A stretch of DNA of 64,000 nucleotides from assembly GCF_016482825.1 (NCBI RefSeq), contig NZ_JAEMNV010000003.1, positions 806,001-870,000 on the forward strand, given 5' to 3'. Made by a program: the position numbers and the translations under genes. The notes below the pieces were generated by a model, which worked only from the letters and a program-made list of their open reading frames with translations, ran no database searches and had not been told where the DNA came from. The DNA comes from Antrihabitans stalagmiti. Lineage in GTDB: Bacteria > Actinomycetota > Actinomycetes > Mycobacteriales > Mycobacteriaceae. Of the stretch, positions 50,186 through 59,350 are shown piece after piece; within the stretch, counting starts at the first letter, position 1; each line of letters starts with the position of its first letter.

Positions 50186-50757
50186 GCCCTGACCCTGTCC
50201 TGCACACCATCGCGGGACCCAACGGTGCCGGGAAAACCACCTTCTACAACCGTGTGCTCGGACCAGCCACTCGATTGCCGTTCATCAACGCCGACGTCAT
50301 CGCGGCGCAGCGGTGGCCGGAGCACGCCGCTGAGCACTCTTACGATGCCGCGAGGATTGCCGCCGAAGAGCGTGCGCAGCAGATAGCCGACCGGCGCTCG
50401 TTCGTCGCCGAGACCGTGTTTTCCCACGAGTCGAAACTCGAGCTGCTCCGCGACGCGAACGCGGCGGGTTTTCACGTCAGCGTCCACATCGTGCTGATAC
50501 CGGAGCAATTGGCGGTCGCCCGCGTTGTCGACCGGGTAGCGAACGGCGGCCACTTCGTCCCCGAAGACAAAATTCGAGAACGCTTCGGTCGGCTGTGGGG
50601 ACTGCTCGCGATCGCGATAGCCATGGTCGACCAGGCCTACGTCTACGACAACACAACCGCGGCCAACCCCTTTCGGCTGGTCGCGAGCTTCGCCGACGGC
50701 CGCCCAACCCATATGCCCGTGTGGCCGAAGTGGACGCCCGCCGAGCTGCGTGGCTGA
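50182..50757 (+). CDS. Zeta-type toxin (P-loop kinase)
   Basis: A 191-residue toxin of the zeta/UDP-GlcNAc kinase group. Walker A GPNGAGKTT is at 12-20; RRSFVAETVFSHESKLELL and NGGHFVPEDKIRERFGRLW are the zeta-specific segments. Zeta toxins phosphorylate UDP-GlcNAc and stop cell-wall synthesis; here the toxin gene sits two genes from murB. The TTG start overlaps the antitoxin stop. It interrupts the conserved lprQ-SDR order. Confidence 0.83.
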   Translation: MSPDPVLHTIAGPNGAGKTTFYNRVLGPATRLPFINADVIAAQRWPEHAAEHSYDAARIAAEERAQQIADRRSFVAETVFSHESKLELLRDANAAGFHVSVHIVLIPEQLAVARVVDRVANGGHFVPEDKIRERFGRLWGLLAIAIAMVDQAYVYDNTTAANPFRLVASFADGRPTHMPVWPKWTPAELRG

Positions 50758-50762
50758 GCCGG

Positions 50763-51500
50763 TCAACTCCGCCGATTGAACCTGCCTGCACCTGCCTGGT
50801 CGCGCGGTTGCACAACGATCTGATCGAGGTTCACGTGCGACGGTCGCGATGCGGCGAACGACACGATCTCGGCGATGTCGCTCGCGACAAGGGGATCGAT
50901 ACCCCGATACACCGCGGCGGCCTTGTCCTCGTCGCCGTCGAATCGGACGAGGGAGAACTCGGTTTCGACGGCACCCGGCGCAATCTCGGTGAGCCGCACA
51001 GGTTTTCCGAGTAGCTCCCCACGCAGGGTGCGATGCAGCAGGGCCTGCGCATGTTTGGCCGAGGTGTAGCCAGCCCCGTTGTCGTAGGAGACGAGCGCGG
51101 CGATCGACGTGATCGTCACGATCAGACCGTTGCCCGATTCGATCAGCTTCGGCAGCAACGCCTTCGTGATCCGCAACGTGCCGAGGACGTTGGTTTCCCA
51201 CATCCACCGCCAGTCGTCGAGATCGGCGTCTGCAACCGAGGCGACGCCCTTGGCGCCGCCCGCGTTGTTGACCAACACGTCGACCCGGGGAATCACGGCG
51301 GTGAACGCCGCGACGGAGTCTTCGTCGGTGACGTCCAACTGCAGTGCCGTTGCGCCGATCTCGGCTGCGAGCTCTTCGAGTCGATCGACGCGTCGGGCTC
51401 CGATCACGACGTCGAAGCCGTCCGCCGCGAGAGCGCGCGCGGTGGCTGCGCCGATCCCAGAACTTGCTCCGGTGACGACTGCTGTGCGGTTCGTAGTCAT
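50763..51500 (-). CDS. Short-chain dehydrogenase (Rv0484c-like)
   Basis: A 245-residue classical SDR: cofactor motif TGASSGIG at about 10-17, NNAG, and active-site YTSAKHA with Tyr and Lys. Probably NADP(H)-dependent (GARR after beta-2). In M. tuberculosis the equivalent, Rv0484c, is convergent with lprQ as here. Substrate unknown. The dioxygenase gene follows on the same strand after a 40-base gap. Confidence 0.87.
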   Translation of the reverse strand: MTTNRTAVVTGASSGIGAATARALAADGFDVVIGARRVDRLEELAAEIGATALQLDVTDEDSVAAFTAVIPRVDVLVNNAGGAKGVASVADADLDDWRWMWETNVLGTLRITKALLPKLIESGNGLIVTITSIAALVSYDNGAGYTSAKHAQALLHRTLRGELLGKPVRLTEIAPGAVETEFSLVRFDGDEDKAAAVYRGIDPLVASDIAEIVSFAASRPSHVNLDQIVVQPRDQAGAGRFNRRS

Positions 51501-51540
51501 GGTCGCGATCGTAATGCGAGGCGTCCTCGGTCCTCGCTAC

Positions 51541-52476
51541 TCAGCCCTCGATCACCGAGTAGTGCTCGGCGTCGCCGGTGATGGACCGACTACGTTCGCC
51601 GTGTACGTCGACAGGTACGTCGCCTGCGAGAGTGATGCGGTTGAGGCGTCGGTACTGGTCGTCGTAGTCGGCAACCGCGTAGTGCTGGGTTGCCCTGTTG
51701 TCCCAGATCGCGACGTCTCCCACCGTCCAGTTCCAGCGGGTCGTGAACTCCAGTGTCGTTACGCGGTCCTGCAGGAGCGAGAAGATCGCCTGTGATTCCT
51801 TCGAGCCGAGACCGACGAACTGCTTGACGAAGTGGCCGAGCAACAGTGTGCGCTCGCCGGTTTCGGGATGTATGCGCACGACGGGGTGGACCGTCTCGAA
51901 GTAGGTCGATTCGAATTCCGCTCGGTACTCCCGCGTCTTCTCGTCGGCGGCAGTGCGAGCCGATGCCGCGGCGTAGTCGTAGCGGTTCGTGTGTACTGCC
52001 CACAGGTTCTCGACAAGATGCTTGAGCGGTGTGGGCAGAGCCGCGTAGGCCGCGGTCGTCGACGCCCACGTCGTCGTTCCGCCGTACTCGGGCAGGGTGA
52101 TTGCGCGGAGTATCGAGGCCTTCGGGATGCGATCGACGAACGTCACATCGGTGTGCCAACTGTTTGCCTTGCCGTATTCGGAATCGATCGCGAGGGTCTT
52201 CGTGCCGCGGGAAGTGACGGTCGGATGCGGTGTGGTCGGCGTGCCGAGCAGCTGCGCGAACTCGTATTGGGTGTCGTCGTCCAAGTGACCTTGATCGCGG
52301 AAGAACACGACCTTGTGCTCGAGAATCGCGTTGCGAACGAGCTCGACGGTTGCTGGATCCAGGTCGCCGCCGAGCCTGATTCCGTCGATGCGGGCGCCGA
52401 TGTGGGCACCGAGTTTAACCACCGATGGTGTTGTTGGAGAGGATGTTTCCGCTGACGAGTAGACATCGATCGACAC
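51541..52476 (-). CDS. TauD/TfdA-family 2-oxoglutarate dioxygenase
   Basis: A 311-residue Fe(II)/2-oxoglutarate dioxygenase. Iron ligands are His108 and Asp110 (SWHTDVTF) and a distal His in ATQHYAV. Close relatives oxidise taurine, alkylsulfonates or sulfate esters, freeing sulfite or sulfate, but aryl-ether substrates are also possible. The GTG at 52476 follows AAAGG; the frame upstream is unlike family N-termini. A cysteine-rich leader ORF lies divergently upstream, so sulfur status may link both. Confidence 0.85.
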   Translation of the reverse strand: MSIDVYSSAETSSPTTPSVVKLGAHIGARIDGIRLGGDLDPATVELVRNAILEHKVVFFRDQGHLDDDTQYEFAQLLGTPTTPHPTVTSRGTKTLAIDSEYGKANSWHTDVTFVDRIPKASILRAITLPEYGGTTTWASTTAAYAALPTPLKHLVENLWAVHTNRYDYAAASARTAADEKTREYRAEFESTYFETVHPVVRIHPETGERTLLLGHFVKQFVGLGSKESQAIFSLLQDRVTTLEFTTRWNWTVGDVAIWDNRATQHYAVADYDDQYRRLNRITLAGDVPVDVHGERSRSITGDAEHYSVIEG

Positions 52477-52597
52477 TGGGTGACCTTTCTGAAGGTTGTG
52501 CGCGTGCGCGGGCTGCGATGCCCTACGCAACCAGCGCTCGATCGCGCCGCACATCCTTTCGGTCACGCTGATCACAAGCACGCCAGACCTGCGCGGA

Positions 52598-52626
52598 TTG
52601 GACAACATGTCGAGGGGTGCTAGATT
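52598..52626 (+). promoter_or_regulatory. Promoter of the cysteine-rich leader
   Basis: TTGGAC (52598-52603), 17 bases and TAGATT (52621-52626) form a strong promoter. Transcription would start at A52633, the first base of the leader ATG, making it leaderless. Confidence 0.7.
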
Positions 52627-52632
52627 TTGCCT

Positions 52633-52740
52633 ATGTCTGCCGGCCAGTCGACCGCTCTGCGGGTCACCTATGTGACCTCCGCATTGGGTTCACGGCTGCC
52701 GCTTGCGCGCGAACTGTGTTGTCGCTGTAGCTGTCGCTAG
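52633..52740 (+). CDS. Leaderless cysteine-rich leader peptide (candidate attenuator)
   Basis: A 35-residue ORF whose last seven residues are Cys-Cys-Arg-Cys-Ser-Cys-Arg. The ATG sits six bases behind a TAGATT -10, so the transcript is predicted to be leaderless. Leaderless polycysteine short ORFs are known cysteine-responsive attenuators in mycobacteria. The next plus-strand gene, the ROK regulator, is 157 bases downstream, with competing hairpin sequences in between. It is too short to have a recognised family; translation and role are inferred. Confidence 0.55.
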   Translation: MSAGQSTALRVTYVTSALGSRLPLARELCCRCSCR

Positions 52741-52897
52741 CGCGCCGCGCCATCACGTCGCCTTCGGGTGAACCCGTCTTTGCTCGACGAGTCGATCAGG
52801 TGCCGCTGCCAGCGTTGTTTCCACAAATCCAGCGCCAGATCCCTGTGATCGCAAAGACATTTCCCGCAGCCCGGGACTAGAACAAGGAATTACTTCT
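52741..52897 (+). promoter_or_regulatory. Possible attenuator region of the ROK gene
   Basis: GTGAACCC (52768-52775) can pair with GGGTTCAC inside the leader ORF (52686-52693), or else form the local hairpin CGGG-TGAA-CCCG followed by TCTTT (52765-52781). These alternatives are what an attenuator needs, but the hairpin is short and I see no strong ribosome site before the ROK ATG beyond AAGGA. Confidence 0.35.
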
Positions 52898-54175
52898 ATG
52901 TCGACTCCAACACTTGCGGCACCGGCACTTGCAACACCGTTAGAACTGTCGCGCGTCGTTTCCAATCGCGCACCCGCACGCGTTCAGATCGTCGCACCGG
53001 ACCTGCGAATAGCCGACAATCCGGCCGCCGCAGTACTCCGTTCGGCATCGACGCAAGGCCCCATATCTCGCGATACCGCGGCTCGCACAACAGGATTGAG
53101 CATCGCGACCGTGAATCGACAGGTCGCAGGTCTGCTTGGGGCCGGACTGCTGCGCGAACGTGCCGACCTGACGGCATCCGGTGCGATCGGTCGCCCACGG
53201 GTGCCGTTCGAGGTCAATCACGAGCCGTATCTGACCGTCGGTATTCACGTCGGCGCGGTGGTCACCAGTGTCATTGCAAGCGACCTGCGCGGCCGCATTC
53301 TCGGCGGTGTCGAGATACCGACCCCGCGTGCGAACCAGGACGTCGCGCTCGCCGCAATCGCCCGCAGCGCAAAGGCTTTCACCTCGCGGTGGCATCGTCG
53401 GCAACCACTGTGGGTCGGTGTCGCACTCGGTGGCCGGGTCGATTCGGCGACGGGGACCGCAGATCATCCTCGGCTCGGCTGGCGCGGAGCGCGTGTCGGC
53501 GCGATCGTCGGTGAGACACTCGGCCTTCCGGTGTCGGTCTCCGCGCACGTCGAGGCAATGGCGGCCTCGGAATTGCTGCTCGCGCCCCGCAGCCCGGACG
53601 ACCGCGACCCGGTCGGCACCAGCCTGTACTTCTATGCTCGCGAAACCGCAGGCGTCGCTTTGACCATCGACGGCAGGGTCCACACGCCCAACAACGGCCC
53701 CGGTTCGATCGTGCACCTTCCTACCGGCTCGGACGCGAAGTGCGAATGCGGCCAGAAAGGTTGCTTGGAGGCGACGGTCAGCGACCGCGCGCTCCTGCGT
53801 CGGGCGATCGCCGACGGCATCCTCGTCGGTGACTCCCGTCCGGCGATCGGCAGCCTGTACGACGCAGCTGCAGCGGGTTCGACTGCGGCGCACGAGCTTC
53901 TGGTCGAGCGCGCCCAGATTCTCGGGCGTACGGTCGCAATGCTGCGTGACCTGTTCAACCCCGATCGTGTGATTCTCGGCGGGCAGTCGTTCACCGAGTA
54001 TCCGGCAGCAATTCCGCATGTCGCAGCAGCCTTTGCGCAGACGTCGACGTTGCTGCGCAAGGACATTCGGGTCAGTGGATTCGGCAACCGGGTGCAGGAG
54101 TTCGCGGCGAGCGTCACCTCGCTGAGTGCGCTGTACGCGGATCCGCTGCCGTCGATGCGGCGTTCGCTCGGTTAG
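52898..54175 (+). CDS. ROK family regulator (Rv0485-like)
   Basis: A 425-residue ROK-type regulator. The N-terminal winged HTH is at about 50-100 (ISRDTAARTTGLSIATVNRQV), the ROK domain follows, with the zinc/structural motif CECGQKGCLEA and a sugar-kinase-like fold (VGVALGGRVDSATG). The catalytic Asp of ROK kinases is not evident, so it is likely a regulator. In mycobacteria the ROK gene precedes mshA and has been linked to control of PE/PPE genes; here other genes lie between. A cysteine-rich leader ORF lies upstream. Confidence 0.87.
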   Translation: MSTPTLAAPALATPLELSRVVSNRAPARVQIVAPDLRIADNPAAAVLRSASTQGPISRDTAARTTGLSIATVNRQVAGLLGAGLLRERADLTASGAIGRPRVPFEVNHEPYLTVGIHVGAVVTSVIASDLRGRILGGVEIPTPRANQDVALAAIARSAKAFTSRWHRRQPLWVGVALGGRVDSATGTADHPRLGWRGARVGAIVGETLGLPVSVSAHVEAMAASELLLAPRSPDDRDPVGTSLYFYARETAGVALTIDGRVHTPNNGPGSIVHLPTGSDAKCECGQKGCLEATVSDRALLRRAIADGILVGDSRPAIGSLYDAAAAGSTAAHELLVERAQILGRTVAMLRDLFNPDRVILGGQSFTEYPAAIPHVAAAFAQTSTLLRKDIRVSGFGNRVQEFAASVTSLSALYADPLPSMRRSLG

Positions 54176-54184
54176 GTCGGCCGG

Positions 54185-55213
54185 TTACGTCGGGGGCGCG
54201 GCGACGGTCTGAACATCGCCGCCGCGCCGCTCGATTTCCGCCCTCGCGTGGTCGACACCGCCGAATTCCAATGCTGCGAGCTGCGATTCGCCGCGCCACA
54301 CGATGTCGGCTCGGCGTCGGACGACAACATCGAGCCGAGCGCCGAGGTGTGCGATCGCCGCAGGCACGTTCTTTCGTTCCGCGGCGATCGGGACCGGCAG
54401 AACGAATGCGTCATCGATCGGCGACCGACCTTCGATTTCGATGCCGGAGCGCGGATTTCGGCCGTGCAGCGACCACTTCTGATCGTCGACCTTGGCGCGC
54501 ACGTGCGAGGTGCTCGGGCCACCGAAGCGCAGAACGCTGCCGTCGGGTAGCCGTAGTGCGACCAGCGTCGTCTCGATGCGAAGTTTGCCTGTGTTGAAGA
54601 TGCCTCCTGCGAACGCAAGGCAGGCACCCGAATCGTCGAAGCCCTGCGCTTGGCCACACCACCAGGTTTCAGGGAAACTGCCACCACCCCAACGCTTCTC
54701 GGCATAGACCTGGGCGCCGGTCAGGTCCCACTGCTCGGTGCCGATCGTCGCGGTCCCGGTCACCTTCGCGCCGAAGAGCCACGGATGCCAACGCTGGGCT
54801 ACGGCAGGTATGGACTGGAAGAAGCTTGCGCCGCCGAATACCTTGTGCGGCCAGGTCACGGGTTCGGAAATCCGCACGTCGATCCGCGCATCGATACCGA
54901 GATCCACTGTGAGCCGGTCGGATCGGCCCTCGAATGCGCTGCCTGCCCGCGCCCCGAGTCGCTTCGGATCCGCAACGCCCTGCGGGTGCACCGCCGTGCG
55001 CAGGAAGCCGTTCGGGTGCGCGGCGAGGACCAGCGTCGACCACGGTCCGTCTGGACCCTTGTTGACGCTGATCAGCGCCGTGAGAGTGCGCCCGGTCTCG
55101 GGTTGCGTGAACCGCCAGAGGTAGCCCTCCGACGGGACTCCGTGTGCGGGCAGCGGGTCGCCGAACGGTAGGTCGGCGCCGGTGGCTCTGAATCGATCGA
55201 GCAGGCTCGGCAT
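54185..55213 (-). CDS. Tocopherol-cyclase-like protein
   Basis: A 342-residue protein resembling the tocopherol cyclase family: QVYAEKRWGGGSFPETWWCGQAQGF is the diagnostic tryptophan-rich segment, with GYLWRFTQPETGRTL near the start and SPIDDAFVLPVP later. Bacteria with such genes do not make tocopherol, so the substrate is likely another prenylated or polyketide compound, or the family role is different. ATG at 55213 is chosen; GTG at 55222 is possible. It follows a thioesterase gene, separated by a terminator. Confidence 0.72.
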   Translation of the reverse strand: MPSLLDRFRATGADLPFGDPLPAHGVPSEGYLWRFTQPETGRTLTALISVNKGPDGPWSTLVLAAHPNGFLRTAVHPQGVADPKRLGARAGSAFEGRSDRLTVDLGIDARIDVRISEPVTWPHKVFGGASFFQSIPAVAQRWHPWLFGAKVTGTATIGTEQWDLTGAQVYAEKRWGGGSFPETWWCGQAQGFDDSGACLAFAGGIFNTGKLRIETTLVALRLPDGSVLRFGGPSTSHVRAKVDDQKWSLHGRNPRSGIEIEGRSPIDDAFVLPVPIAAERKNVPAAIAHLGARLDVVVRRRADIVWRGESQLAALEFGGVDHARAEIERRGGDVQTVAAPPT

Positions 55214-55238
55214 GGGGGTCACGTTAGCGAGGCTGTCG

Positions 55239-55284
55239 ATCGTGAAGAGTCCGACCCCCTACAGGGGGCGCAACTCTTCACGAT
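55239..55284 (-). terminator. Terminator after the thioesterase gene
   Basis: ATCGTGAAGAGT (55239-55250) and ACTCTTCACGAT (55273-55284) are perfect 12-bp arms, with an inner CCCCCTACAGGGGG hairpin. It lies just 3' of the minus-strand thioesterase stop and upstream of the tocopherol-cyclase-like gene, so it ends the thioesterase transcript. Confidence 0.7.
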
Positions 55285-55287
55285 TCG

Positions 55288-55686
55288 TCAGGACCGCGGC
55301 GTCAGGACTGCCTGCGACTGTGTGGTCTGCGCGACGAGCTTGCCTGCCTCGTCACGAACCTCGGTCACGATCGCGATGGTCGAGCGACCTGCATGCAACG
55401 GCCGGGCTGTTGCAGTGACAGCGCCGCTGCGCACGCCCTTGGTGAAGACGGTGCTCGAGCTCGTCGTCGATGTGCTCGCGCCGGGCGGCAGGTTCAGGAA
55501 CGCGCACACGGCTCCGATCGTGTCGGCAAGCGTCATGATCGCGCCGCCGTGCATACCGCCGCCGGTTGTCGTGCGGTCCTCGTGCCAGACGAGGCGCCCG
55601 ACCGCCTCTTCCGGCGTCGCGGAGATCAATTCGACGCCGGCGCTCGCGGCGAAGGGAATGGATGCAATCACGTCTGCGGGGTTCAT
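55288..55686 (-). CDS. PaaI-type hotdog thioesterase
   Basis: A 132-residue hotdog-fold acyl-CoA thioesterase with the PaaI motif GGGMHGGAIMTLADTIGAVC and strand patterns LVWHEDRTTT and FTKGVRSGAVTATARPLHAGRSTIAIVTEV. It hydrolyses aryl- or acyl-CoA. It is minus-strand, divergent from the SDR gene at 55756; a terminator follows it. Confidence 0.87.
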   Translation of the reverse strand: MNPADVIASIPFAASAGVELISATPEEAVGRLVWHEDRTTTGGGMHGGAIMTLADTIGAVCAFLNLPPGASTSTTSSSTVFTKGVRSGAVTATARPLHAGRSTIAIVTEVRDEAGKLVAQTTQSQAVLTPRS

Positions 55687-55720
55687 GACCTCGGATCATA
55701 GGGAAGGAAGTGAACCAGGG

Positions 55721-55749
55721 TTCGCATTCGGTTCAATCGCTGATACGGT
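55721..55749 (+). promoter_or_regulatory. Leaderless promoter of the SDR gene
   Basis: TTCGCA (55721-55726), 17 bases and TACGGT (55744-55749) lie six bases before the ATG at 55756, predicting a leaderless transcript. No ribosome site is visible. Confidence 0.5.
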
Positions 55750-55755
55750 TCGAAA

Positions 55756-56613
55756 ATGGCATCGAAGTCTGAGAATCTGAACGGTCGAATCGTCGCGATC
55801 ACCGGTGGCGCGCGTGGTATCGGCAAGGCGACGGCGAAGGCTCTCGTCGACGCGGGCGCTCGAGTTGCGATCGGCGATCTCGACAGCGACCTGGCCGCGC
55901 AGACTGCCTCGGAGATCGGCGGCGGCACCATCGGACTGCCGCTCGACGTCACCGATCGCGACTCCTTCGAAGGCTTCGTCGCAGCTGCGGAGGCAGCGCT
56001 CGGCGCACTCGACGTCTTGATCAACAACGCGGGCATCATGCCTGTCGGCCGCTTCGTCGAGGAGGACGACGCCACCGCTCGCCGCCTCGTCGACATCAAC
56101 ATCCACGGCGTGCTGTACGGCATGAAGATCGTGCTGCCGCGCTTCGTCGAACGGGGTAGCGGCCACCTGATCAACATTGCGTCCGCCGCGGGCAAGGCCG
56201 GCTTCCCCGGAGTCGCAACCTATTCCGGAACCAAGCACTTCGTCGTCGGTGTGAGTGAAGCGGCTCGCCTCGAATTGCGCGGCACGGGCGTGGAGGTGTC
56301 GTGTGTGATGCCGAACATCGTCAACACCGATCTCGGCTCCGGCATCGGCCACGCCCGATTCATCCCGAAGAGCGAGCCGGAAGACGTTGCCGCCGAGATC
56401 GTCTCGGCCGTGCGCAAACCGCATTTCGATGTGTACGTACCGCCGCTGATCGGACCGATCAACAAGATCGTCGGCGTCCTGCCGCGTGCGGGCCGCGAAG
56501 GGATCGCCAGGCTGCTCAAGGCGGACACCGTCATCCTCGACGTGGACTGGGATCAGCGGAAGACCTACGAGGATCGCGCATCCAAGTCCGATCCGCTGCA
56601 CGAAGAGCACTAG
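55756..56613 (+). CDS. Short-chain dehydrogenase/reductase
   Basis: A 285-residue classical SDR: TGGARGIG at about 16-23, NNAG, the Ser/Tyr/Lys triad with YSGTKH. Asp after beta-2 (IGDLDSD) suggests NAD(H). Probably reduces or oxidises a lipid alcohol/ketone. It has a leaderless start and is followed after three bases by an alpha/beta hydrolase gene, so the two form an operon between the ROK and mshA genes of the conserved core. Confidence 0.87.
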   Translation: MASKSENLNGRIVAITGGARGIGKATAKALVDAGARVAIGDLDSDLAAQTASEIGGGTIGLPLDVTDRDSFEGFVAAAEAALGALDVLINNAGIMPVGRFVEEDDATARRLVDINIHGVLYGMKIVLPRFVERGSGHLINIASAAGKAGFPGVATYSGTKHFVVGVSEAARLELRGTGVEVSCVMPNIVNTDLGSGIGHARFIPKSEPEDVAAEIVSAVRKPHFDVYVPPLIGPINKIVGVLPRAGREGIARLLKADTVILDVDWDQRKTYEDRASKSDPLHEEH

Positions 56614-56616
56614 TCC

Positions 56617-57453
56617 GTGCCGATTCGCGAGGCCACCTCCGACGATGGCACCACCATCGTCTACCGCGTCAGCGGACCGGAAGCGGCAAGGCCGTTGGTG
56701 TTGCTGCACGGTTGGGCGGCATCGCTGCGCTGCTGGGGTGACGAGGTGCTCGATAGCTTGTCGAAGGAGTACCGCGTCGTCGCGCTCGACCTACGTGGGC
56801 ACGGCTATTCCGGCGCACCGGAATCGGGCTACGACAATCCGAAGAATTGGGCCGCCGACGTGGCAGCGGTCCTCGCTGCGGAACGGATCACTGCCGGAGC
56901 CGTTCTACTCGGCTGGTCCTACGGCGGCCTCGTGCTGTGCGACTACCTCGCGGTCGACGGCACGTCTGCGGTGGCGGGCATCGTCTTCGTCGGCGGCATC
57001 ACGGGGATCGGGCGCGGTCAGGGCGGCGGTCGGGTCGGGCCGGCGATGCGAGAAGCGATCCCCGGCGTCTACTCCGAGAAACCGGGAGTCGCGCTGCGCG
57101 CGTTCGGCGCGTTCGGCGACGCGAACACCGGTGCCCGCGACAACGTGGGAGCGGTCGCGCAGAACCTGTTCGGCATCAGTCTCAGCACCCCGCCGCGGGT
57201 CCGCGAAGCTTTGTTCGCCAGGGAGGCCGGCCACGACGACCTGCTGCGTGACCTCGACGTTCCGGCGTTGATCGTGCACGGATCGGCCGATCCCGTCGTC
57301 GAGGTATCGGTTGCGCAGCACGGCGCGCAATTGCTGCGCGACGTTCGTGTGTCGATCTGGGAGGGTACGAAACACGCACCGTTCGTCGAAGACCCGGCGC
57401 GGTTCGTAGCCGAGATCACAACCTTCGTGGCGGGACTCGACCGGTCGCCGTGA
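56617..57453 (+). CDS. Alpha/beta hydrolase
   Basis: A 278-residue hydrolase: [22 protein letters not shown], nucleophile GWSYGG, acid Asp in HGSADPVV and His in [10 protein letters not shown]. The nucleophile elbow has Trp in place of the usual His/Gln. It likely cleaves esters or related bonds of a small hydrophobic compound. It starts three bases after the SDR stop; its stop is followed by mshA after seven bases, so readthrough into mshA is likely. Confidence 0.85.
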   Translation: MPIREATSDDGTTIVYRVSGPEAARPLVLLHGWAASLRCWGDEVLDSLSKEYRVVALDLRGHGYSGAPESGYDNPKNWAADVAAVLAAERITAGAVLLGWSYGGLVLCDYLAVDGTSAVAGIVFVGGITGIGRGQGGGRVGPAMREAIPGVYSEKPGVALRAFGAFGDANTGARDNVGAVAQNLFGISLSTPPRVREALFAREAGHDDLLRDLDVPALIVHGSADPVVEVSVAQHGAQLLRDVRVSIWEGTKHAPFVEDPARFVAEITTFVAGLDRSP

Positions 57454-57460
57454 GGCCACA

Positions 57461-58828
57461 GTGCAGTATGGAGGTGTGAGTTCCTTGCGAAGCAGCCGCC
57501 TGAAGCGGGTGGCGGTCCTCTCGGTTCACACCTCGCCGCTCGCTCAACCTGGAACCGGCGACGCCGGTGGGATGAACGTCTACGTACTGCAGACCGCTCT
57601 TCAGATGGCCCGTCGCGGTGTCGAAGTGGAGATCTTCACAAGAGCGACCTCCTCGGCCGACCCAACGGTCGTCGAAGCTGCGCCGGGGATACTCGTCCGC
57701 AACGTCGTCGCAGGCCCGTTCGAGGGCCTCGACAAAAGCGATCTACCGACGCAGTTGTGTGCATTCGCGGCAGGCGTCCTGCGGGAAGAGGCTCGGCACG
57801 AGCCCGGCTACTACGACCTCGTGCATTCGCACTACTGGCTTTCCGGTCAGGTCGGCTGGCTGGCGCGTGATCGCTGGGGTGTTCCGCTCGTCCACACCGC
57901 TCACACGCTCGCCGCGGTGAAAAACGCTGCCCTCGCCGAGGGTGATACGCCCGAACCCGCGGCCCGCGAAATCGGCGAGCGTCAAGTGGTCGCAGAAGCC
58001 GACCGTCTCATCGCGAACACCTCCGAAGAAGCCAAGCAACTCATCGAAACCTACGGGGCATCCCCGGAGAAGACCGACGTGGTAGCTCCCGGTGCCGACC
58101 TCGCGAAGTATCGACCAGGCGATCGCGGCGCGGCGCGTCGCGAACTCGGGCTGCGCGACGACGAGCACATCGTGACCTTCGTCGGGCGCATCCAGCCGCT
58201 CAAGGCCCCCGACGTTCTCGTGCGAGCCGCTGCAGATTTGCTGGCACGCGATGCGACCATGCCGCTTCGGGTCCTCATCGTCGGCGGACCGTCGGGAACG
58301 GGTCTGGCGCGGCCCGATTCGCTGATCGATCTCGCCCGCGGACTCGGCATCAGCGAGCACGTGACCTTCCTCCCACCGCAACCGCCGGATCGGCTCGTGG
58401 AGGTGTACCGCGCGTCGGATATCGTTGCGGTCCCGAGCTATTCGGAGTCCTTCGGGTTGGTTGCCATCGAAGCTCAGGCCTGCGGTACCCCCGTCGTCGC
58501 CGCTGACGTCGGTGGCCTCGGTACCGCGGTCCGCAATCGAGAAACGGGCATTCTGGTTCAGGGGCATCGAACCGAAGACTGGTCGTCGGCGATTCGCTGG
58601 ATGCTTGCCGATCAGCACGAGCTGGTCCGGATGGGGGAGAACGCACAGCGGCACGCGGCCAACTTCTCCTGGGAGCGGACTGCAACCGGTTTGCTGGCGA
58701 GCTACGAGAAAGCGCAGGAAACGTACGCGGGGGCTCTTGGCCGGATCGACACTCAAACCACAACGAAGGTGGACGCCATGCACCGGTTACGCGAATTGAT
58801 CAGACTTCGACGCGGTGTCCGCGCGTGA
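57461..58828 (+). CDS. mshA: D-inositol-3-phosphate glycosyltransferase
   Basis: A 455-residue GT4 glycosyltransferase catalysing the first step of mycothiol synthesis (GlcNAc transfer to 1L-inositol-1-phosphate). [22 protein letters not shown] is the family-specific N-terminal signature; [26 protein letters not shown] and the EX7E motif in [22 protein letters not shown] follow. GTG at 57461 or 57476 may be the start. Overlaps the YbjN gene by GTGA. Its presence confirms a mycothiol-producing actinobacterium. Confidence 0.93.
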   Translation: MQYGGVSSLRSSRLKRVAVLSVHTSPLAQPGTGDAGGMNVYVLQTALQMARRGVEVEIFTRATSSADPTVVEAAPGILVRNVVAGPFEGLDKSDLPTQLCAFAAGVLREEARHEPGYYDLVHSHYWLSGQVGWLARDRWGVPLVHTAHTLAAVKNAALAEGDTPEPAAREIGERQVVAEADRLIANTSEEAKQLIETYGASPEKTDVVAPGADLAKYRPGDRGAARRELGLRDDEHIVTFVGRIQPLKAPDVLVRAAADLLARDATMPLRVLIVGGPSGTGLARPDSLIDLARGLGISEHVTFLPPQPPDRLVEVYRASDIVAVPSYSESFGLVAIEAQACGTPVVAADVGGLGTAVRNRETGILVQGHRTEDWSSAIRWMLADQHELVRMGENAQRHAANFSWERTATGLLASYEKAQETYAGALGRIDTQTTTKVDAMHRLRELIRLRRGVRA

Positions 58829-59346
58829 GCGCCGCCGAACTGGCCGACGTCATCGAGGGTGCGCTGCGTGACCGCGAGTTGGAATACACACGCAAGGGCG
58901 TCGACAACTTCGTCGTCGAGCTGCCCGGCGAACGCAAACTGAAGACGACGTGCTTGCTGACACTCGGCAAGCACGGCGTCCGGATCGAGGCGTTCGTCTG
59001 TCGGCATCCGGACGAGAACGATGCCGGTGTCCACAAATTTCTGCTCCGGCGAAACCGGCGACTCTACGGAGTGCACTACACGATCGACCGCGTCGGCGAC
59101 ATCTATCTCGTCGGCAGACTGTCGGCGCACGCGGTCACGCCCGAGGAGTTGGACCGCGTACTCGGCCAGGTGCTCGAGGCAGCAGACGGCGACTTCAACA
59201 CTCTGCTGGAGCTCGGATTCGCGGAATCCATTCGCCGCGAATGGGATTGGCGTACCGCGCGCGGTGAGTCGCTGGCAAACCTGAAGGCATTCGAGCATCT
59301 GGTGCACGGTGCGCAGGACGGGCGCGGCACCGACGTGCCAGGATGA
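58825..59346 (+). CDS. YbjN domain protein (Rv0487-like)
   Basis: A 173-residue YbjN-fold protein ([30 protein letters not shown], then [27 protein letters not shown]). The family resembles type III secretion chaperones; its role here is unknown. The start overlaps mshA by GTGA and the stop is four bases before the gpmA ATG, as in mycobacteria. Confidence 0.85.
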   Translation: MSAAELADVIEGALRDRELEYTRKGVDNFVVELPGERKLKTTCLLTLGKHGVRIEAFVCRHPDENDAGVHKFLLRRNRRLYGVHYTIDRVGDIYLVGRLSAHAVTPEELDRVLGQVLEAADGDFNTLLELGFAESIRREWDWRTARGESLANLKAFEHLVHGAQDGRGTDVPG

Positions 59347-59350
59347 TCGC

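Noticed and set aside
52476-52608. Longer N-terminus for the TauD dioxygenase
   Set aside because: The upstream codons look unlike family N-termini, and the GTG at 52476 has AAAGG in place.
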